Positions 17,818 through 29,132 of a DNA stretch of 64,000 nucleotides are shown piece by piece. The position numbers and the translations under genes were made by a program. The notes under the pieces were generated by a model. It had not been told where the DNA came from. It saw only the letters and a list, made by a program, of their open reading frames with translations, and made no database searches. Each line of letters opens with the position of its first letter. The first letter of the stretch is position 1. Source of the DNA: Variovorax paradoxus (GTDB lineage: Bacteria > Pseudomonadota > Gammaproteobacteria > Burkholderiales > Burkholderiaceae_C); the NCBI RefSeq assembly GCF_030815855.1, contig NZ_JAUSXG010000001.1:2542001-2606000 (forward strand), read 5' to 3'.

Positions 17818-19002
17818 TCAGGCGCGTTCGACCGCGAGCGCCACGCCCATGCCGCCGCCGATGCACAGCGACGCGAGGCCCTTGTTGGCGCCGCGGCGGC
17901 GCATCTCGTGCAGCAGCGTCACCAGCACGCGGCAGCCCGAGGCGCCGATGGGGTGGCCGATGGCAATGGCGCCGCCGTTCACGTTGATGCGGCTCGTGTC
18001 CCATTCCATCTGCTGGTTGACCGCGCAGGCCTGCGCCGCGAAGGCTTCGTTGATCTCCATCAGGTCGAGGTCCTGCGCCTTCCAGCCGGCCTTCTTGAGC
18101 GCGAGCTGCGAGGCCGGCACCGGGCCCATGCCCATGAGCGAGGGGTCGAGGCCCGCGCTCGCATAGGCACGGATCACGGCCAGCGGCTGGAGGCCGAGTG
18201 CGGCTGCGCGCGAAGCCGACATCACCAGCACCGCGGCCGCGCCATCGTTGAGGCCCGAGGCGTTGCCGGCCGTCACCGAGCCGGCCTTGTCGAACGCGGG
18301 GCGCAGGCCCGCGAGCGCGTCGGCGTTGGTCTTGCGGTTCACGAACTCGTCGGCCGAGAAGACGACGGGGTCGCCCTTCTTCTGCGCGATGCTGAACGGA
18401 AGGATCTCGTCGTCGAAGCGACCGGCATCCTGCGCGGCGGCGGCCTTCTGCTGCGAGGCCAGCGCGAGCGCGTCCTGCATTTCGCGCGTGATGCCGTACT
18501 TCTTGGCCACGTTCTCGGCCGTGGTGCCCATGTGGTATTGGTTGAAGACGTCCCACAGGCCGTCCGTGATCATGGTGTCGACCAATTTCCAGTCGCCCAT
18601 GCGCTGGCCGTTGCGCGAATTGGGCAGCACATGCGGCGCAGCGCTCATGTTCTCCTGGCCGCCGGCCACCACGATCTCGGCATCGCCGCACTTCACGGCC
18701 TGCGCCGCCAGCATCACGGCCTTCAGGCCCGAACCGCAGACCTTGTTGATGGTGAGGCCCGGCACGCCGATCGGCAGGCCCGCCTTGATGACCGTCTGCC
18801 GCGCGGGGTTCTGCCCCGCGCCGGCCGCGAGCACCTGGCCCATGATCACCTCGGACACCGCATCGCCCGGTACACCGGCCTTGGCGAGCAGGCCCTTCAC
18901 CACATGCGCGCCCAGGTCGGGCGCCGCCGTGCCGGCGAGCGCGCCGCCGAACTTGCCGACCGCCGTGCGTTGCGCGGCCACGATCACGATATCGTCTGAC
19001 AT
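17818..19002 (-). CDS. phaA: Acetyl-CoA C-acetyltransferase (beta-ketothiolase), 394 aa
   Basis: Condenses two acetyl-CoA to acetoacetyl-CoA for PHB. The acyl-accepting Cys lies in NKVCGSGLKAVMLA. The second catalytic His is in NVNGGAIAIGHPIGASG and the activating Cys/His region near SLCIGGGMG. The N-terminus IVIVAAQRTAVGKFGG is standard for the family, and 394 residues is the normal length. AAGGAG precedes the ATG. It lies between phaC and phaB in the Ralstonia-type order. Confidence 0.94.
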   Translation of the reverse strand: MSDDIVIVAAQRTAVGKFGGALAGTAAPDLGAHVVKGLLAKAGVPGDAVSEVIMGQVLAAGAGQNPARQTVIKAGLPIGVPGLTINKVCGSGLKAVMLAAQAVKCGDAEIVVAGGQENMSAAPHVLPNSRNGQRMGDWKLVDTMITDGLWDVFNQYHMGTTAENVAKKYGITREMQDALALASQQKAAAAQDAGRFDDEILPFSIAQKKGDPVVFSADEFVNRKTNADALAGLRPAFDKAGSVTAGNASGLNDGAAAVLVMSASRAAALGLQPLAVIRAYASAGLDPSLMGMGPVPASQLALKKAGWKAQDLDLMEINEAFAAQACAVNQQMEWDTSRINVNGGAIAIGHPIGASGCRVLVTLLHEMRRRGANKGLASLCIGGGMGVALAVERA

Positions 19003-19056
19003 GAGAGTCTCCTTGAGGTTGATGCGAGGGAAAGAAGGAATGGCAGCGGCCCGGAC

Positions 19057-20526
19057 TCAGGCCGCCTTGGCTTTGACATAGCGCCCGGGGGCGGGCTCGA
19101 TGACGGAAAACTCGGCGCTGCCCAGCACGCGGCGCGCGGCGACCTTCGCGCCGGCATGCGTGGCGAGCCACTCGCTCCACGCGGGCCACCAGCTGCCGTC
19201 GATGCTCTGAGCGCCGTCGAGCCAGGCACCCGCATCGGCCGCGAGGTCGCCGACCCAGTGGTTGCGCTTTTTCTTCGCAGGCGGATTGATCACACCCGCG
19301 ATGTGACCGCTGGCGCCGAGCACGAAGCGCGTCTCGCCGCCGAGCAGCTGCGTACCCGCATAGGCTGTCTTCCACGGCACGATGTGGTCGTCGCGCGAGG
19401 CGTAGACGAAAGCCGGCGCATCGATGCGCGACAGATCCACCGGCACGCCGCACTGCACCGTGCCTCCGGGCTCGCGCAGCTTGTTCTCGAGGTAGGTGTT
19501 GCGCAGGTACCAGCAGTACATCGGCCCCGGCAGGTTGGTGTCGTCACCATTCCAGAACAAAAGGTCGAAGGCTGCGGGCGCCTTGCCCTTGAGATAGCCG
19601 TTGACCACGTAGGGCCAGATCAGGTCGTTGGCGCGCAGCGCGGCGAACACGGTCGCAAGCTCGCGGCCTTTCATGAGCCCGCCGCGGCCGATGCCGGCCT
19701 CGCGCGTGGCGACCATGTTCTCGTCGACCATCAGGCCCAGTTCGCCGGTGTCGGAGAAGTCGAGCATCGCGGTCAGCAGCGTGACGCTGGCGGCAGGCTT
19801 CTCGCCGCGCGCGGCGGCTACCGCCAGCGCGCTGCCGAGCAGCGTGCCGCCGATACAGAAGCCCAGCGTGTTGACCTTGTCGAAGCGGGCGATGCTGCGT
19901 GCAACATCGAGCGCCTGCAACACGCCGTTCTCCACGTAATCGTCCCAGCCCAGGTGACCCTGTTCTTCGGACACATTGCGCCACGACACCAGGAACACCG
20001 TGTGTCCCTCTGCCACCGCATACGCCACCAGCGAGTTCGCGGGCTGCAGGTCGAGGATGTAGAACTTGTTGATGCAGGGCGGCACGATCAACAGCGGCCG
20101 CATGTGCACCTTGGCCGTGGACGGCGTGTACTGCACGAGCTGCATCAGCTCGTTCTCGAACACCACGCTGCCCGGGCTGGTCGCGACGTCGCGGCCGACC
20201 TCGAAGGCCTCGTCGTCCGACATCGAGATGCGGCCCTTGGCCACGTCCGCGAGAAAGAGCCGCGCGCCTTCGAGCAGGCTGCCGCCGCCCGAGTCGAGCG
20301 CAGCTTGCATCGCTTCGGGGTTGGTCGCGAAGCTGTTGGCCGGGTTCATCGCGTCGATCACCTGGCGCAATGCGAAGTCGATCTGCGCTTTGCCCCGCGC
20401 ATCGACCGGCGCCGCCTCCAGCGCATTGCGCATCAGCGCGCCGAACTGCGCGTGGCTTTGCGACAGCCCTTGCTGCCAGGCCTGTAACCAGGAGGCCGCG
20501 TCGAAGGGGGATGAAGGTGTGGTCAT
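19057..20526 (-). CDS. phaC: Class I poly(3-hydroxyalkanoate) synthase, short form of 489 aa
   Basis: Polymerises hydroxyacyl-CoA into PHB at the granule. The lipase-like box GFCIGGT holds the catalytic Cys, followed by the acid in YASRDDHIVPW and the His in GASGHIAGVINPP. The family signature NLPGPMYCWYLRNTYL and the end PGRYVKAKA are intact. At 489 residues it is about 100 shorter than the 560-590 usual for class I. The missing part is N-terminal: the region before RQVIDAMNPANSFATNP is much reduced. The upstream reading frame overlaps the ndh gene and offers no better start. It lies 11 bases downstream of ndh. Confidence 0.92.
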   Translation of the reverse strand: MTTPSSPFDAASWLQAWQQGLSQSHAQFGALMRNALEAAPVDARGKAQIDFALRQVIDAMNPANSFATNPEAMQAALDSGGGSLLEGARLFLADVAKGRISMSDDEAFEVGRDVATSPGSVVFENELMQLVQYTPSTAKVHMRPLLIVPPCINKFYILDLQPANSLVAYAVAEGHTVFLVSWRNVSEEQGHLGWDDYVENGVLQALDVARSIARFDKVNTLGFCIGGTLLGSALAVAAARGEKPAASVTLLTAMLDFSDTGELGLMVDENMVATREAGIGRGGLMKGRELATVFAALRANDLIWPYVVNGYLKGKAPAAFDLLFWNGDDTNLPGPMYCWYLRNTYLENKLREPGGTVQCGVPVDLSRIDAPAFVYASRDDHIVPWKTAYAGTQLLGGETRFVLGASGHIAGVINPPAKKKRNHWVGDLAADAGAWLDGAQSIDGSWWPAWSEWLATHAGAKVAARRVLGSAEFSVIEPAPGRYVKAKAA

Positions 20527-20537
20527 GGCCTGGCTGC

Positions 20538-21872
20538 TCAGTGCAGCTTGACGTGGGGTTCGGTGCGCCGCGTGATGAGGCGGGCGAGCGTGTCGAGCGA
20601 GACCTTGACGATGCCGTGCAGCGCCAGCTCGTGCATCTTGTAGAGCGACACGTACATGAGCCGCGCGAAGCGGCCTTCGATCATCAGGCTGCCGCCCACC
20701 GGGCCGCCCATCATGTTGCCGACGGTGCTGAATTCTCCGAGCGACACCAGCGAGCCGAAGTCGCGGTAGCGGTATGGCTTGAGCGCCTGTCCGCCGAGGC
20801 GCCGGCGGATCTGCGCCGCGACGTGCGAGGCCTGCTGGTGCGCCGCCTGCGCGCGCGGCGGCACCAGCCCGCCCTTCCCCTCGTTGGCCTCGGGCCAGTC
20901 GCAGGCCGCGCAGTCCCCGATGGCGAAGATGTCCGCATCGCGCGTGGTCTGCAGCGTGGGCAGCACCGCGAGCTGGTTGCTGCGGTTGGTCTCCAGGCCC
21001 GCAATGTCCTTCATGAAATCGGCGGCCTTCACGCCCGCCGCCCACACGACCAGCTCGGCCGGCAGCACGCGGCCGTCAGCCAGGCGCACCCCTTCGGGCA
21101 GCACCTCGGCCACCTTGGCCGAGGTGTGCACATCGACACCGAGCTTGCGCAACAACGCCTCGGTGGCGGCCGACATGCGCACCGGCAGCGCAGGCAGCAC
21201 GCGGTCGGCGGCTTCGATCACGCTGACCTGGATGTCTTTCTCGGCATCCACGCGGTCCAGCCCGTACGCCACCACTTCGCGCGTGGTGCGGTGCAGCTCG
21301 GCCGCCAGCTCCACACCGGTGGCGCCCGCACCGATGATCGCCACATGCAGCTGCTCGGGGCGCAGCGGCGTGGTTTGCGCATGCGCGCGGATGCAGGCGT
21401 TGACCATGCGCTGGTGAAAGCGCTGGGCATCGGCCTTCGATTCGAGCCGCAGCGCATGCTCGCGCACGCCGGGCGTGCCGAAGTCGTTGCTGAGGCTGCC
21501 GATGGCGACCACCAGCGTGTCGTAACCGAAACTGCGCGCGGGGGTCACCAGGCGGCCTTCATCGTCCAGGTAGGGCGCGACCCGCACCTCGCGCCGCTCG
21601 CGGTCGATGCCGGTCAGCTCGCCGAGCCGGAAGCGGAACCTGTGCCAATGCGCCTGGGCGAGGTAGTCGACCTCGTGCGCGCTCATGTCCATGCTGCCCG
21701 AGGCGATCTCGTGCAGCTTGGGCTTCCACACGTGGGTGCGGTGCTTGTCGACGAGCGTGATGTCCGCCACGCCGCGCTTGCCCAGCGAATCGCCCAGGCG
21801 CGTGGCCAGCTCCAGCCCGCCCGCCCCGCCACCGACGATCACGATGCGGTGCTTCGAATCAGGGGTGCTCAT
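20538..21872 (-). CDS. ndh: Type II NADH:quinone oxidoreductase (NDH-2-like, FAD), 444 aa
   Basis: Non-proton-pumping flavoprotein that would pass electrons from NADH to quinone at the membrane face. The FAD-binding dinucleotide fold is at the N-terminus (IVIVGGGAGGLELA). The NAD(P)H-binding fold is mid-protein (IIGAGATGVELAAEL). A second FAD contact is the ATG motif-like DADIFAIGDCAA. The C-terminal part with amphipathic helices (KMHELALHGIVKVSLDTL) fits membrane attachment. It precedes phaC by 11 bases, so redox balance and PHB formation may be co-expressed. The exact substrate could also be another NAD(P)H donor. Confidence 0.85.
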   Translation of the reverse strand: MSTPDSKHRIVIVGGGAGGLELATRLGDSLGKRGVADITLVDKHRTHVWKPKLHEIASGSMDMSAHEVDYLAQAHWHRFRFRLGELTGIDRERREVRVAPYLDDEGRLVTPARSFGYDTLVVAIGSLSNDFGTPGVREHALRLESKADAQRFHQRMVNACIRAHAQTTPLRPEQLHVAIIGAGATGVELAAELHRTTREVVAYGLDRVDAEKDIQVSVIEAADRVLPALPVRMSAATEALLRKLGVDVHTSAKVAEVLPEGVRLADGRVLPAELVVWAAGVKAADFMKDIAGLETNRSNQLAVLPTLQTTRDADIFAIGDCAACDWPEANEGKGGLVPPRAQAAHQQASHVAAQIRRRLGGQALKPYRYRDFGSLVSLGEFSTVGNMMGGPVGGSLMIEGRFARLMYVSLYKMHELALHGIVKVSLDTLARLITRRTEPHVKLH

Positions 21873-21904
21873 GGTGCGGCGTGTGGCTGAGGAAGGTCGG
21901 CGGC

Positions 21905-23251
21905 TCAGCGCGCCGGGCTGGCCGGCATGTGTGCCTCGGTCGCGTCGAGTACGCGCTCGGGCTCGTCGGACTCGATGGCGGTTTCCTGGTTCAGGATGCG
22001 GTTCATCCGCACCGTATCCAGGTCGTCGGTCCACTTGGCAACGACAACCGTCGCGACGCCGTTGCCGATCAGATTGGTCAGCGCGCGGGCTTCCGACATG
22101 AAGCGGTCGATGCCCAGGATGAGCGCCAATCCGGCCACCGGCACATGGCCCACGGCCGAGAGCGTCGCCGCCAGCACGATGAAGCCGCTGCCCGTGACAC
22201 CGGCCGCGCCCTTCGAGGTGAGCAGCAGCACCGCCAGCAGCGTGAATTGCTGGGTGAGCGTCATGTCGGTGTTGGTCGCCTGCGCGATGAACACGGCCGC
22301 CATCGTCAGGTAGATCGAGGTGCCGTCGAGATTGAACGAATAGCCCGTGGGCACCACCAGGCCGACCACCGACTTCTTGGCGCCCAGGTTTTCCAGCTTG
22401 GCCATCATGCGCGGCAGCACCGATTCGCTGGAGGACGTGCCCAGCACGATCAGCAGCTCTTCCTTGATGTACTTGATGAACTTCCAGATGCTGAAGCCGT
22501 GGAAGCGCGCGATTCCCCCCAGCACCACGAAGATGAACAGCAGGCAGGTCAGGTAGAAGGTGGCCATCAGCTGGCCGAGCTGCAGCAGCGAGCTCACGCC
22601 ATACTTGCCGATGGTGAAAGCCATGGCGCCGAAGGCACCGATGGGCGCGACCTTCATGATGTAGCCCACGATCACGAAGAGCACGTGCGAGCCCTTCTCG
22701 ATCACATCGAACACCAGCGTGCCGCGGCCGCCGAACTTGTGCAGCGCAAAGCCGAACATCACGGCAATCAGCAGCACCTGCAGGATCTCGCCCTTGGCGA
22801 AGGCATCGACCACCGTGCTCGGGATCACGTTGAGCAGGAAGTCGGTGGTGCTCTGCATCTTGCCGGGGCCGGTGTAGGCCGCCACGCTCTTGGCGTCGAG
22901 CTGGCTCACGTCCACGTTCATGCCGGCGCCGGGCCGCACGATGTTGATGATGACGAGGCCCACCACCAGCGCGATCGAGCTCACGATCTCGAAGTACAGG
23001 AGCGCCAGGCCGCCGGTCTTCCCGACCTTCTTCATGTCTTCCATGCCGGCGATGCCCACCACCACCGTGCAGAAGATGATCGGCGCGATGATCATCTTGA
23101 TGAGCTTGATGAAACCATCGCCCAGCGGCTTCATCGACGCGCCGGTGTCGGGCCAGAAGTGCCCCAGCAGCACTCCGAGCACGATGGCGGTAATGACCTG
23201 GAAATAGAGGGATTTGTAGAACGCCTTGGGGGCTACGGATGGTTGGTCCAC
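21905..23251 (-). CDS. dctA: C4-dicarboxylate:cation symporter DctA, 448 aa
   Basis: Inner-membrane importer of succinate, fumarate and malate of the DAACS family. Eight or more hydrophobic segments are visible, and the signature stretches [29 protein letters not shown] and [21 protein letters not shown] are intact. The start is GTG, with AGGAG seven bases upstream. It lies 19 bases after lipA and 32 bases before ndh on the same strand. It therefore appears to be read as part of a longer transcript, although an internal promoter is not excluded. Regulation by DctBD is expected from the family. Confidence 0.94.
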   Translation of the reverse strand: MDQPSVAPKAFYKSLYFQVITAIVLGVLLGHFWPDTGASMKPLGDGFIKLIKMIIAPIIFCTVVVGIAGMEDMKKVGKTGGLALLYFEIVSSIALVVGLVIINIVRPGAGMNVDVSQLDAKSVAAYTGPGKMQSTTDFLLNVIPSTVVDAFAKGEILQVLLIAVMFGFALHKFGGRGTLVFDVIEKGSHVLFVIVGYIMKVAPIGAFGAMAFTIGKYGVSSLLQLGQLMATFYLTCLLFIFVVLGGIARFHGFSIWKFIKYIKEELLIVLGTSSSESVLPRMMAKLENLGAKKSVVGLVVPTGYSFNLDGTSIYLTMAAVFIAQATNTDMTLTQQFTLLAVLLLTSKGAAGVTGSGFIVLAATLSAVGHVPVAGLALILGIDRFMSEARALTNLIGNGVATVVVAKWTDDLDTVRMNRILNQETAIESDEPERVLDATEAHMPASPAR

Positions 23252-23270
23252 GGGGGTCTCCTAGAAAATT

Positions 23271-24218
23271 TCAGACACCGGCGGCATGGGCCTGCCGGTC
23301 GGCGTGGTAGCTGGACCGCACGAGCGGTCCGCAGGCGGCATGGGCGAAGCCCATGGCTTGGGCCTGCTGCGCAAGGGTTTCGAACTGAGCGGGAGCGACG
23401 TAGCGCGCCACGGGCAGGTTGCCGGGGCGCGGCTGCAGGTACTGGCCGACGGTGAGCATGCTCACGCCGTGGCTGCGCATGTCACGCATCACGGCCAGCA
23501 CTTCGTCGTCGGTTTCGCCCAGGCCCAGCATCAGGCCGGACTTGGTGGGCACCTGGGGGCAGCGCGCGTGGAACGATTGCAGCAGTTGCAGCGAGTGCAG
23601 GTAGTCGGCGCCGGGGCGCGCCTGGCGGTACAAGCGCGGCACGGTCTCCAGGTTGTGGTTCATCACGTCCGGCGGATCGGCCGCAAGGATGTCCAGCGCC
23701 ACTTCGGCGCGTCCCCTGAAGTCGGGCACGAGCACTTCGATCTGCGTGCCGGGCGACTGCGCCCGCACCGCGCGGATGCACGCGGCAAAGTGCGCCGCCC
23801 CGCCGTCGCGCAGGTCGTCGCGGTCGACGCTCGTGATCACCACGTACTTCAGCTTCAGCCGCGCGACCGTTTCCGCCAGGTGCCGAGCCTCGTCGGGATC
23901 GGGCGGCTGCGGCCGGCCATGCGCCACGTCGCAGAACGGACAGCGGCGCGTGCACAGGTCGCCCAGCACCATGAAGGTGGCCGTGCCCTTGCTGAAGCAC
24001 TCACCGATGTTGGGGCACGAGGCCTCCTCGCACACGGTGTGCAGGCTGGCCTCGCGCAGCGTGCGCTTCACTTCGCGGAAGCTCTCGCTCTGCGAGACGC
24101 GCACGCGGATCCAGTCGGGCTTTGGCAGCGCCGGCCTCGCTTCGACGACGCGGATCGGAATCCGGCGGGTCTTGTCGACGCCGCGCTGCGGGCCGTGGAG
24201 CGTCGCGGTGTCGTTCAT
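23271..24218 (-). CDS. lipA: Lipoyl synthase (radical SAM), 315 aa
   Basis: Inserts sulfur at C6 and C8 of protein-bound octanoate to make lipoyl groups, needed by the AceF and LpdA encoded upstream. The auxiliary cluster motif [12 protein letters not shown] and the radical SAM motif CTRRCPFC are present, with the terminal RSSYHADRQ that supplies the Ser ligand. The start MNDTATL is preferred; an upstream ATG would begin inside the intergenic spacer with maeB. Length is normal. It sits 13 bases after maeB. Confidence 0.94.
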   Translation of the reverse strand: MNDTATLHGPQRGVDKTRRIPIRVVEARPALPKPDWIRVRVSQSESFREVKRTLREASLHTVCEEASCPNIGECFSKGTATFMVLGDLCTRRCPFCDVAHGRPQPPDPDEARHLAETVARLKLKYVVITSVDRDDLRDGGAAHFAACIRAVRAQSPGTQIEVLVPDFRGRAEVALDILAADPPDVMNHNLETVPRLYRQARPGADYLHSLQLLQSFHARCPQVPTKSGLMLGLGETDDEVLAVMRDMRSHGVSMLTVGQYLQPRPGNLPVARYVAPAQFETLAQQAQAMGFAHAACGPLVRSSYHADRQAHAAGV

Positions 24219-24231
24219 GGCCGTGCCGCTG

Positions 24232-26517
<2,286 letters not shown>

Positions 26518-26536
26518 GGTGTCTCCGTGAGGGATG

Positions 26537-27331
26537 TCAATGAGGGGCGGCCGCGGCCGCATCGGCCAGCCAGTCGCGCAGGCCGCACAGCAGCGCCGCG
26601 GGCTGGTCGGCATGCACCCAGTGGCCGGCGGCGGCGATGCGCTCGGTCTCGGCGTGCGGGAACAGCGCGCGGATGCCGGCGAGCGACGAAGGCGGCACGT
26701 AACCGGACTCCGCGCCGTGGACGAAGAGCGCCGGGCCTTCGTAGCGCGCGTTGCGCAGCGCATCCGGAAAGCCGCAGAGATCGTGCATGCACAGCCCGGT
26801 GGCGAGCAGGTTGAGCCGCCAGTCGAAGCGGTCGTACTGCCGGCGCAGGTTCTGCATCACGAAGTCGGCCGGAGCCTTCGCGCCGAGACCCTCGGCCAGC
26901 GCCTGGCTGATTTCGTGCTGCCCGGCCGCGTGGGCTGCGTCGAAGCTGCGCATGGTCGACACGTAGGACGAGAACTGGTCGGCGTAGCTCTGGGGCGCGA
27001 TGTCGATCACCGCCACGCCGCCGACGGTCTGCGGGTGCGACAGCGCGAGCGCCATTGCGGTCTTGCCGCCCATGCTGTGGCCGATCACGAAGGGCCGCTG
27101 CAACTGCTCGCGCTCGAGCAGCGCCAGCACGTCGTCCGCCATTTCGGCGTACGACATGGACTCGGCCCAGGGCGAGGCACCATGGTTGCGGGCGTCGGGC
27201 AGGTAGACGCGGTGGTCCCGGGCCAGCGCCCCGGCGATGTGCGTCCAGTTGCGTCCCGCGCCGAACAGGCCGTGCAGGATCACCACCGGAGGCCCCGATC
27301 CCAGCGCCTCGAAAGCCAGTGCGAGCGGCAT
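26537..27331 (-). CDS. Alpha/beta hydrolase, YbfF-like esterase, 264 aa
   Basis: Cytoplasmic hydrolase without signal peptide. The oxyanion-hole HG is in VVILHGLFGAGRNW, the nucleophile Ser in VIGHSMGGKTAM, and the catalytic His in AAGHWVHADQPAA. DARNHGASP matches the YbfF/ABHD11 subgroup, whose members cleave short acyl esters and possibly acyl-CoA; physiological substrate is uncertain. ABHD11 in mitochondria protects lipoylated 2-oxoacid dehydrogenase components, which is suggestive next to lpdA, but that link is only by analogy. It starts 9 bases after lpdA and ends 19 bases before maeB. Confidence 0.85.
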   Translation of the reverse strand: MPLALAFEALGSGPPVVILHGLFGAGRNWTHIAGALARDHRVYLPDARNHGASPWAESMSYAEMADDVLALLEREQLQRPFVIGHSMGGKTAMALALSHPQTVGGVAVIDIAPQSYADQFSSYVSTMRSFDAAHAAGQHEISQALAEGLGAKAPADFVMQNLRRQYDRFDWRLNLLATGLCMHDLCGFPDALRNARYEGPALFVHGAESGYVPPSSLAGIRALFPHAETERIAAAGHWVHADQPAALLCGLRDWLADAAAAAPH

Positions 27332-27340
27332 GGCAGTGGC

Positions 27341-29119
27341 CTACTTCTTCTTCACCGGGGGCAGGTCGGTGCAATGCCCCTCGAACACTTCGGCCGCCAT
27401 GCCGATGGATTCGCCGAGCGTCGGATGCGGATGGATGGTCTTGCCGATGTCCGAGGGCTCGCAGCCCATCTCGATGGCCAGGCACACCTCGCTGATCAGG
27501 TCGCCCGCATGCGTGCCGACGATGCCGCCACCGACGATGCGGTGCGTGGCCTCGTCGAACAGCAGCTTGGTGAAGCCTTCGTCGCGCCCATTGGCGATGG
27601 CGCGGCCCGATGCGGCCCACGGGAACACCGCCTTGCCGATCTTCAGGCCCTCGGCCTTGCACTGCTCCTCGGTCTTGCCGGCCCAGGCCACCTCAGGGTC
27701 CGTGTAGGCCACCGAGGGAATCTGCCGCGCGTCGAAGTACGAGGCCTCGCCGTGCGCCACCTCGGCCGCCACATGCGCCTCGTGCACCGCCTTGTGCGCG
27801 AGCATGGGCTGGCCCACGATGTCGCCGATGGCGAAGATGTGCGGCACGTTGGTGCGCATCTGCTTGTCGACCTCGATGAAGCCGCGGTCGGTGACGGCAA
27901 CGCCGGCCTTGTCGGCGGCGAGCTTCTTGCCGTTGGGGCTGCGGCCCACGGCGACGAGCACCAGGTCGTAGACCTGCGGTTCCTTCGGCGCCTTCTCGCC
28001 TTCGAAGCTGACCTCGATGCCGGCCTGGGTGGCCTTCGCACCAACCGTCTTGGTCTTGAGCATCACGTTGTCGAAGCGCGGCGCGTTGACCTTCTCCCAC
28101 ACCTTCACCAAGTCGCGGTCGGCGCCCTGCATCAGGCCGTCGAGCATTTCGACCACGTCGATGCGCGTGCCCAGCGTGGAGTACACGGTGGCCATCTCCA
28201 GGCCGATGATGCCGCCGCCGATCACCAGCATGCGTTTGGGAATGCCCTTGAGCAGCAGCGCGCCGGTGGAGTCGACCACGCGGTCGTCCTCGGGCATGAA
28301 CGGCAGCTTCACGGCCTGCGAGCCCGCGGCGATGATGGCCTTGGCGAACTTCACGACCTTCTTCGCACCGCCCTCGCCCACCACCTCGACGTGGTGCGCG
28401 TCGAGGAAGCTGCCGACGCCGGTGACAACCTCGACCTTGCGCGCCTTCGCCATGCCGGCGAGGCCGCCGGTGAGCTTCTTGATCACGCCGTCCTTGAAGC
28501 CGCGCAGCGCGTCGATGTCGACTTCGGGCGCGGTGTACCTGATGCCGTGCTTGGCGAGCAGCTTCACCTCGTCCATCACGCCGACCGTGTGCAGCAGCGC
28601 CTTCGACGGGATGCAGCCCACGTTGAGGCACACCCCCCCGAGCGTGGCGTAGCGTTCGACCAGCACGGTTTTCACGCCGAGGTCGGCGCTGCGGAAGGCG
28701 GCCGAGTAGCCGCCGGGGCCGGCGCCGAGCACGAGCACTTCGCACTCCAGATCTGCTTTGCCGGCGTAGCCGGCCGCTTCACTCCCTCTCCCGCTTGCGG
28801 GAGAGGGCTGGGGTGAGGGTGCGGCGGCCGTCGCCCTCACCCCCGGCCCCTCTCCCGCAGGCGGTAGAGGGGAGGCAGAGACGGCCTCGATCACCAGGAT
28901 CACCGAGCCTTCACTCACTTTGTCGCCGAGCGCAACCTTCAGCTCCTTCACCGTCCCCGCATGGCTCGACGGAATCTCCATCGACGCCTTGTCCGACTCC
29001 ACCATGATCAACCCGGTATCGACGGCAATGACCTCCCCGGGCTTGACCAGCAGTTCGATGATCGCGACATCCTTGAACTCACCGATGTCGGGAACCTTGA
29101 CTTCCACCGTGTGTGCCAT
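27341..29119 (-). CDS. lpdA: Dihydrolipoyl dehydrogenase (E3) with N-terminal lipoyl domain, 592 aa
   Basis: E3 of the pyruvate dehydrogenase complex; re-oxidises dihydrolipoamide with NAD+. A lipoyl domain occupies ~1-78 (lipoyl-Lys in VESDKASMEIP), then a ~45-residue linker, then the flavoprotein from ~125. FAD binding is GAGPGGYSAAF, the redox disulfide GGVCLNVGCIPSK, and NAD binding IGGGIIGLEMA. The linker contains the translated palindromic repeat (peptides PLPPAGEGPGVRA and PSPQPSPASGRGS). AAGGAAG precedes ATG. It is the third gene of the aceE-aceF-lpdA operon. Confidence 0.95.
   Translation of the reverse strand: MAHTVEVKVPDIGEFKDVAIIELLVKPGEVIAVDTGLIMVESDKASMEIPSSHAGTVKELKVALGDKVSEGSVILVIEAVSASPLPPAGEGPGVRATAAAPSPQPSPASGRGSEAAGYAGKADLECEVLVLGAGPGGYSAAFRSADLGVKTVLVERYATLGGVCLNVGCIPSKALLHTVGVMDEVKLLAKHGIRYTAPEVDIDALRGFKDGVIKKLTGGLAGMAKARKVEVVTGVGSFLDAHHVEVVGEGGAKKVVKFAKAIIAAGSQAVKLPFMPEDDRVVDSTGALLLKGIPKRMLVIGGGIIGLEMATVYSTLGTRIDVVEMLDGLMQGADRDLVKVWEKVNAPRFDNVMLKTKTVGAKATQAGIEVSFEGEKAPKEPQVYDLVLVAVGRSPNGKKLAADKAGVAVTDRGFIEVDKQMRTNVPHIFAIGDIVGQPMLAHKAVHEAHVAAEVAHGEASYFDARQIPSVAYTDPEVAWAGKTEEQCKAEGLKIGKAVFPWAASGRAIANGRDEGFTKLLFDEATHRIVGGGIVGTHAGDLISEVCLAIEMGCEPSDIGKTIHPHPTLGESIGMAAEVFEGHCTDLPPVKKK
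28779..28873. repeat. Palindromic interspersed repeat pair inside the lpdA linker
   Basis: A stem CCCTCTCCCGC-tt-GCGGGAGAGGG followed by TGGGGTGAGGG (28784-28819) is joined to a second, inverted and slightly degenerate copy running to about 28873. This gives a head-to-head pair like a REP/BIME unit. The sequence is read in frame and encodes much of the interdomain linker. A third copy lies in aceF. A small GCCGGC-gta-GCCGGC palindrome immediately precedes it (28760-28774). Confidence 0.8.
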
Positions 29120-29132
29120 TTGAGAGCTTCCT

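Noticed and set aside
23252..23400. A sigma-54 (-24/-12) promoter directly upstream of dctA
   Set aside because: No TGGCAC-N5-TTGC-like sequence is seen in the lipA end or the 19-base spacer.
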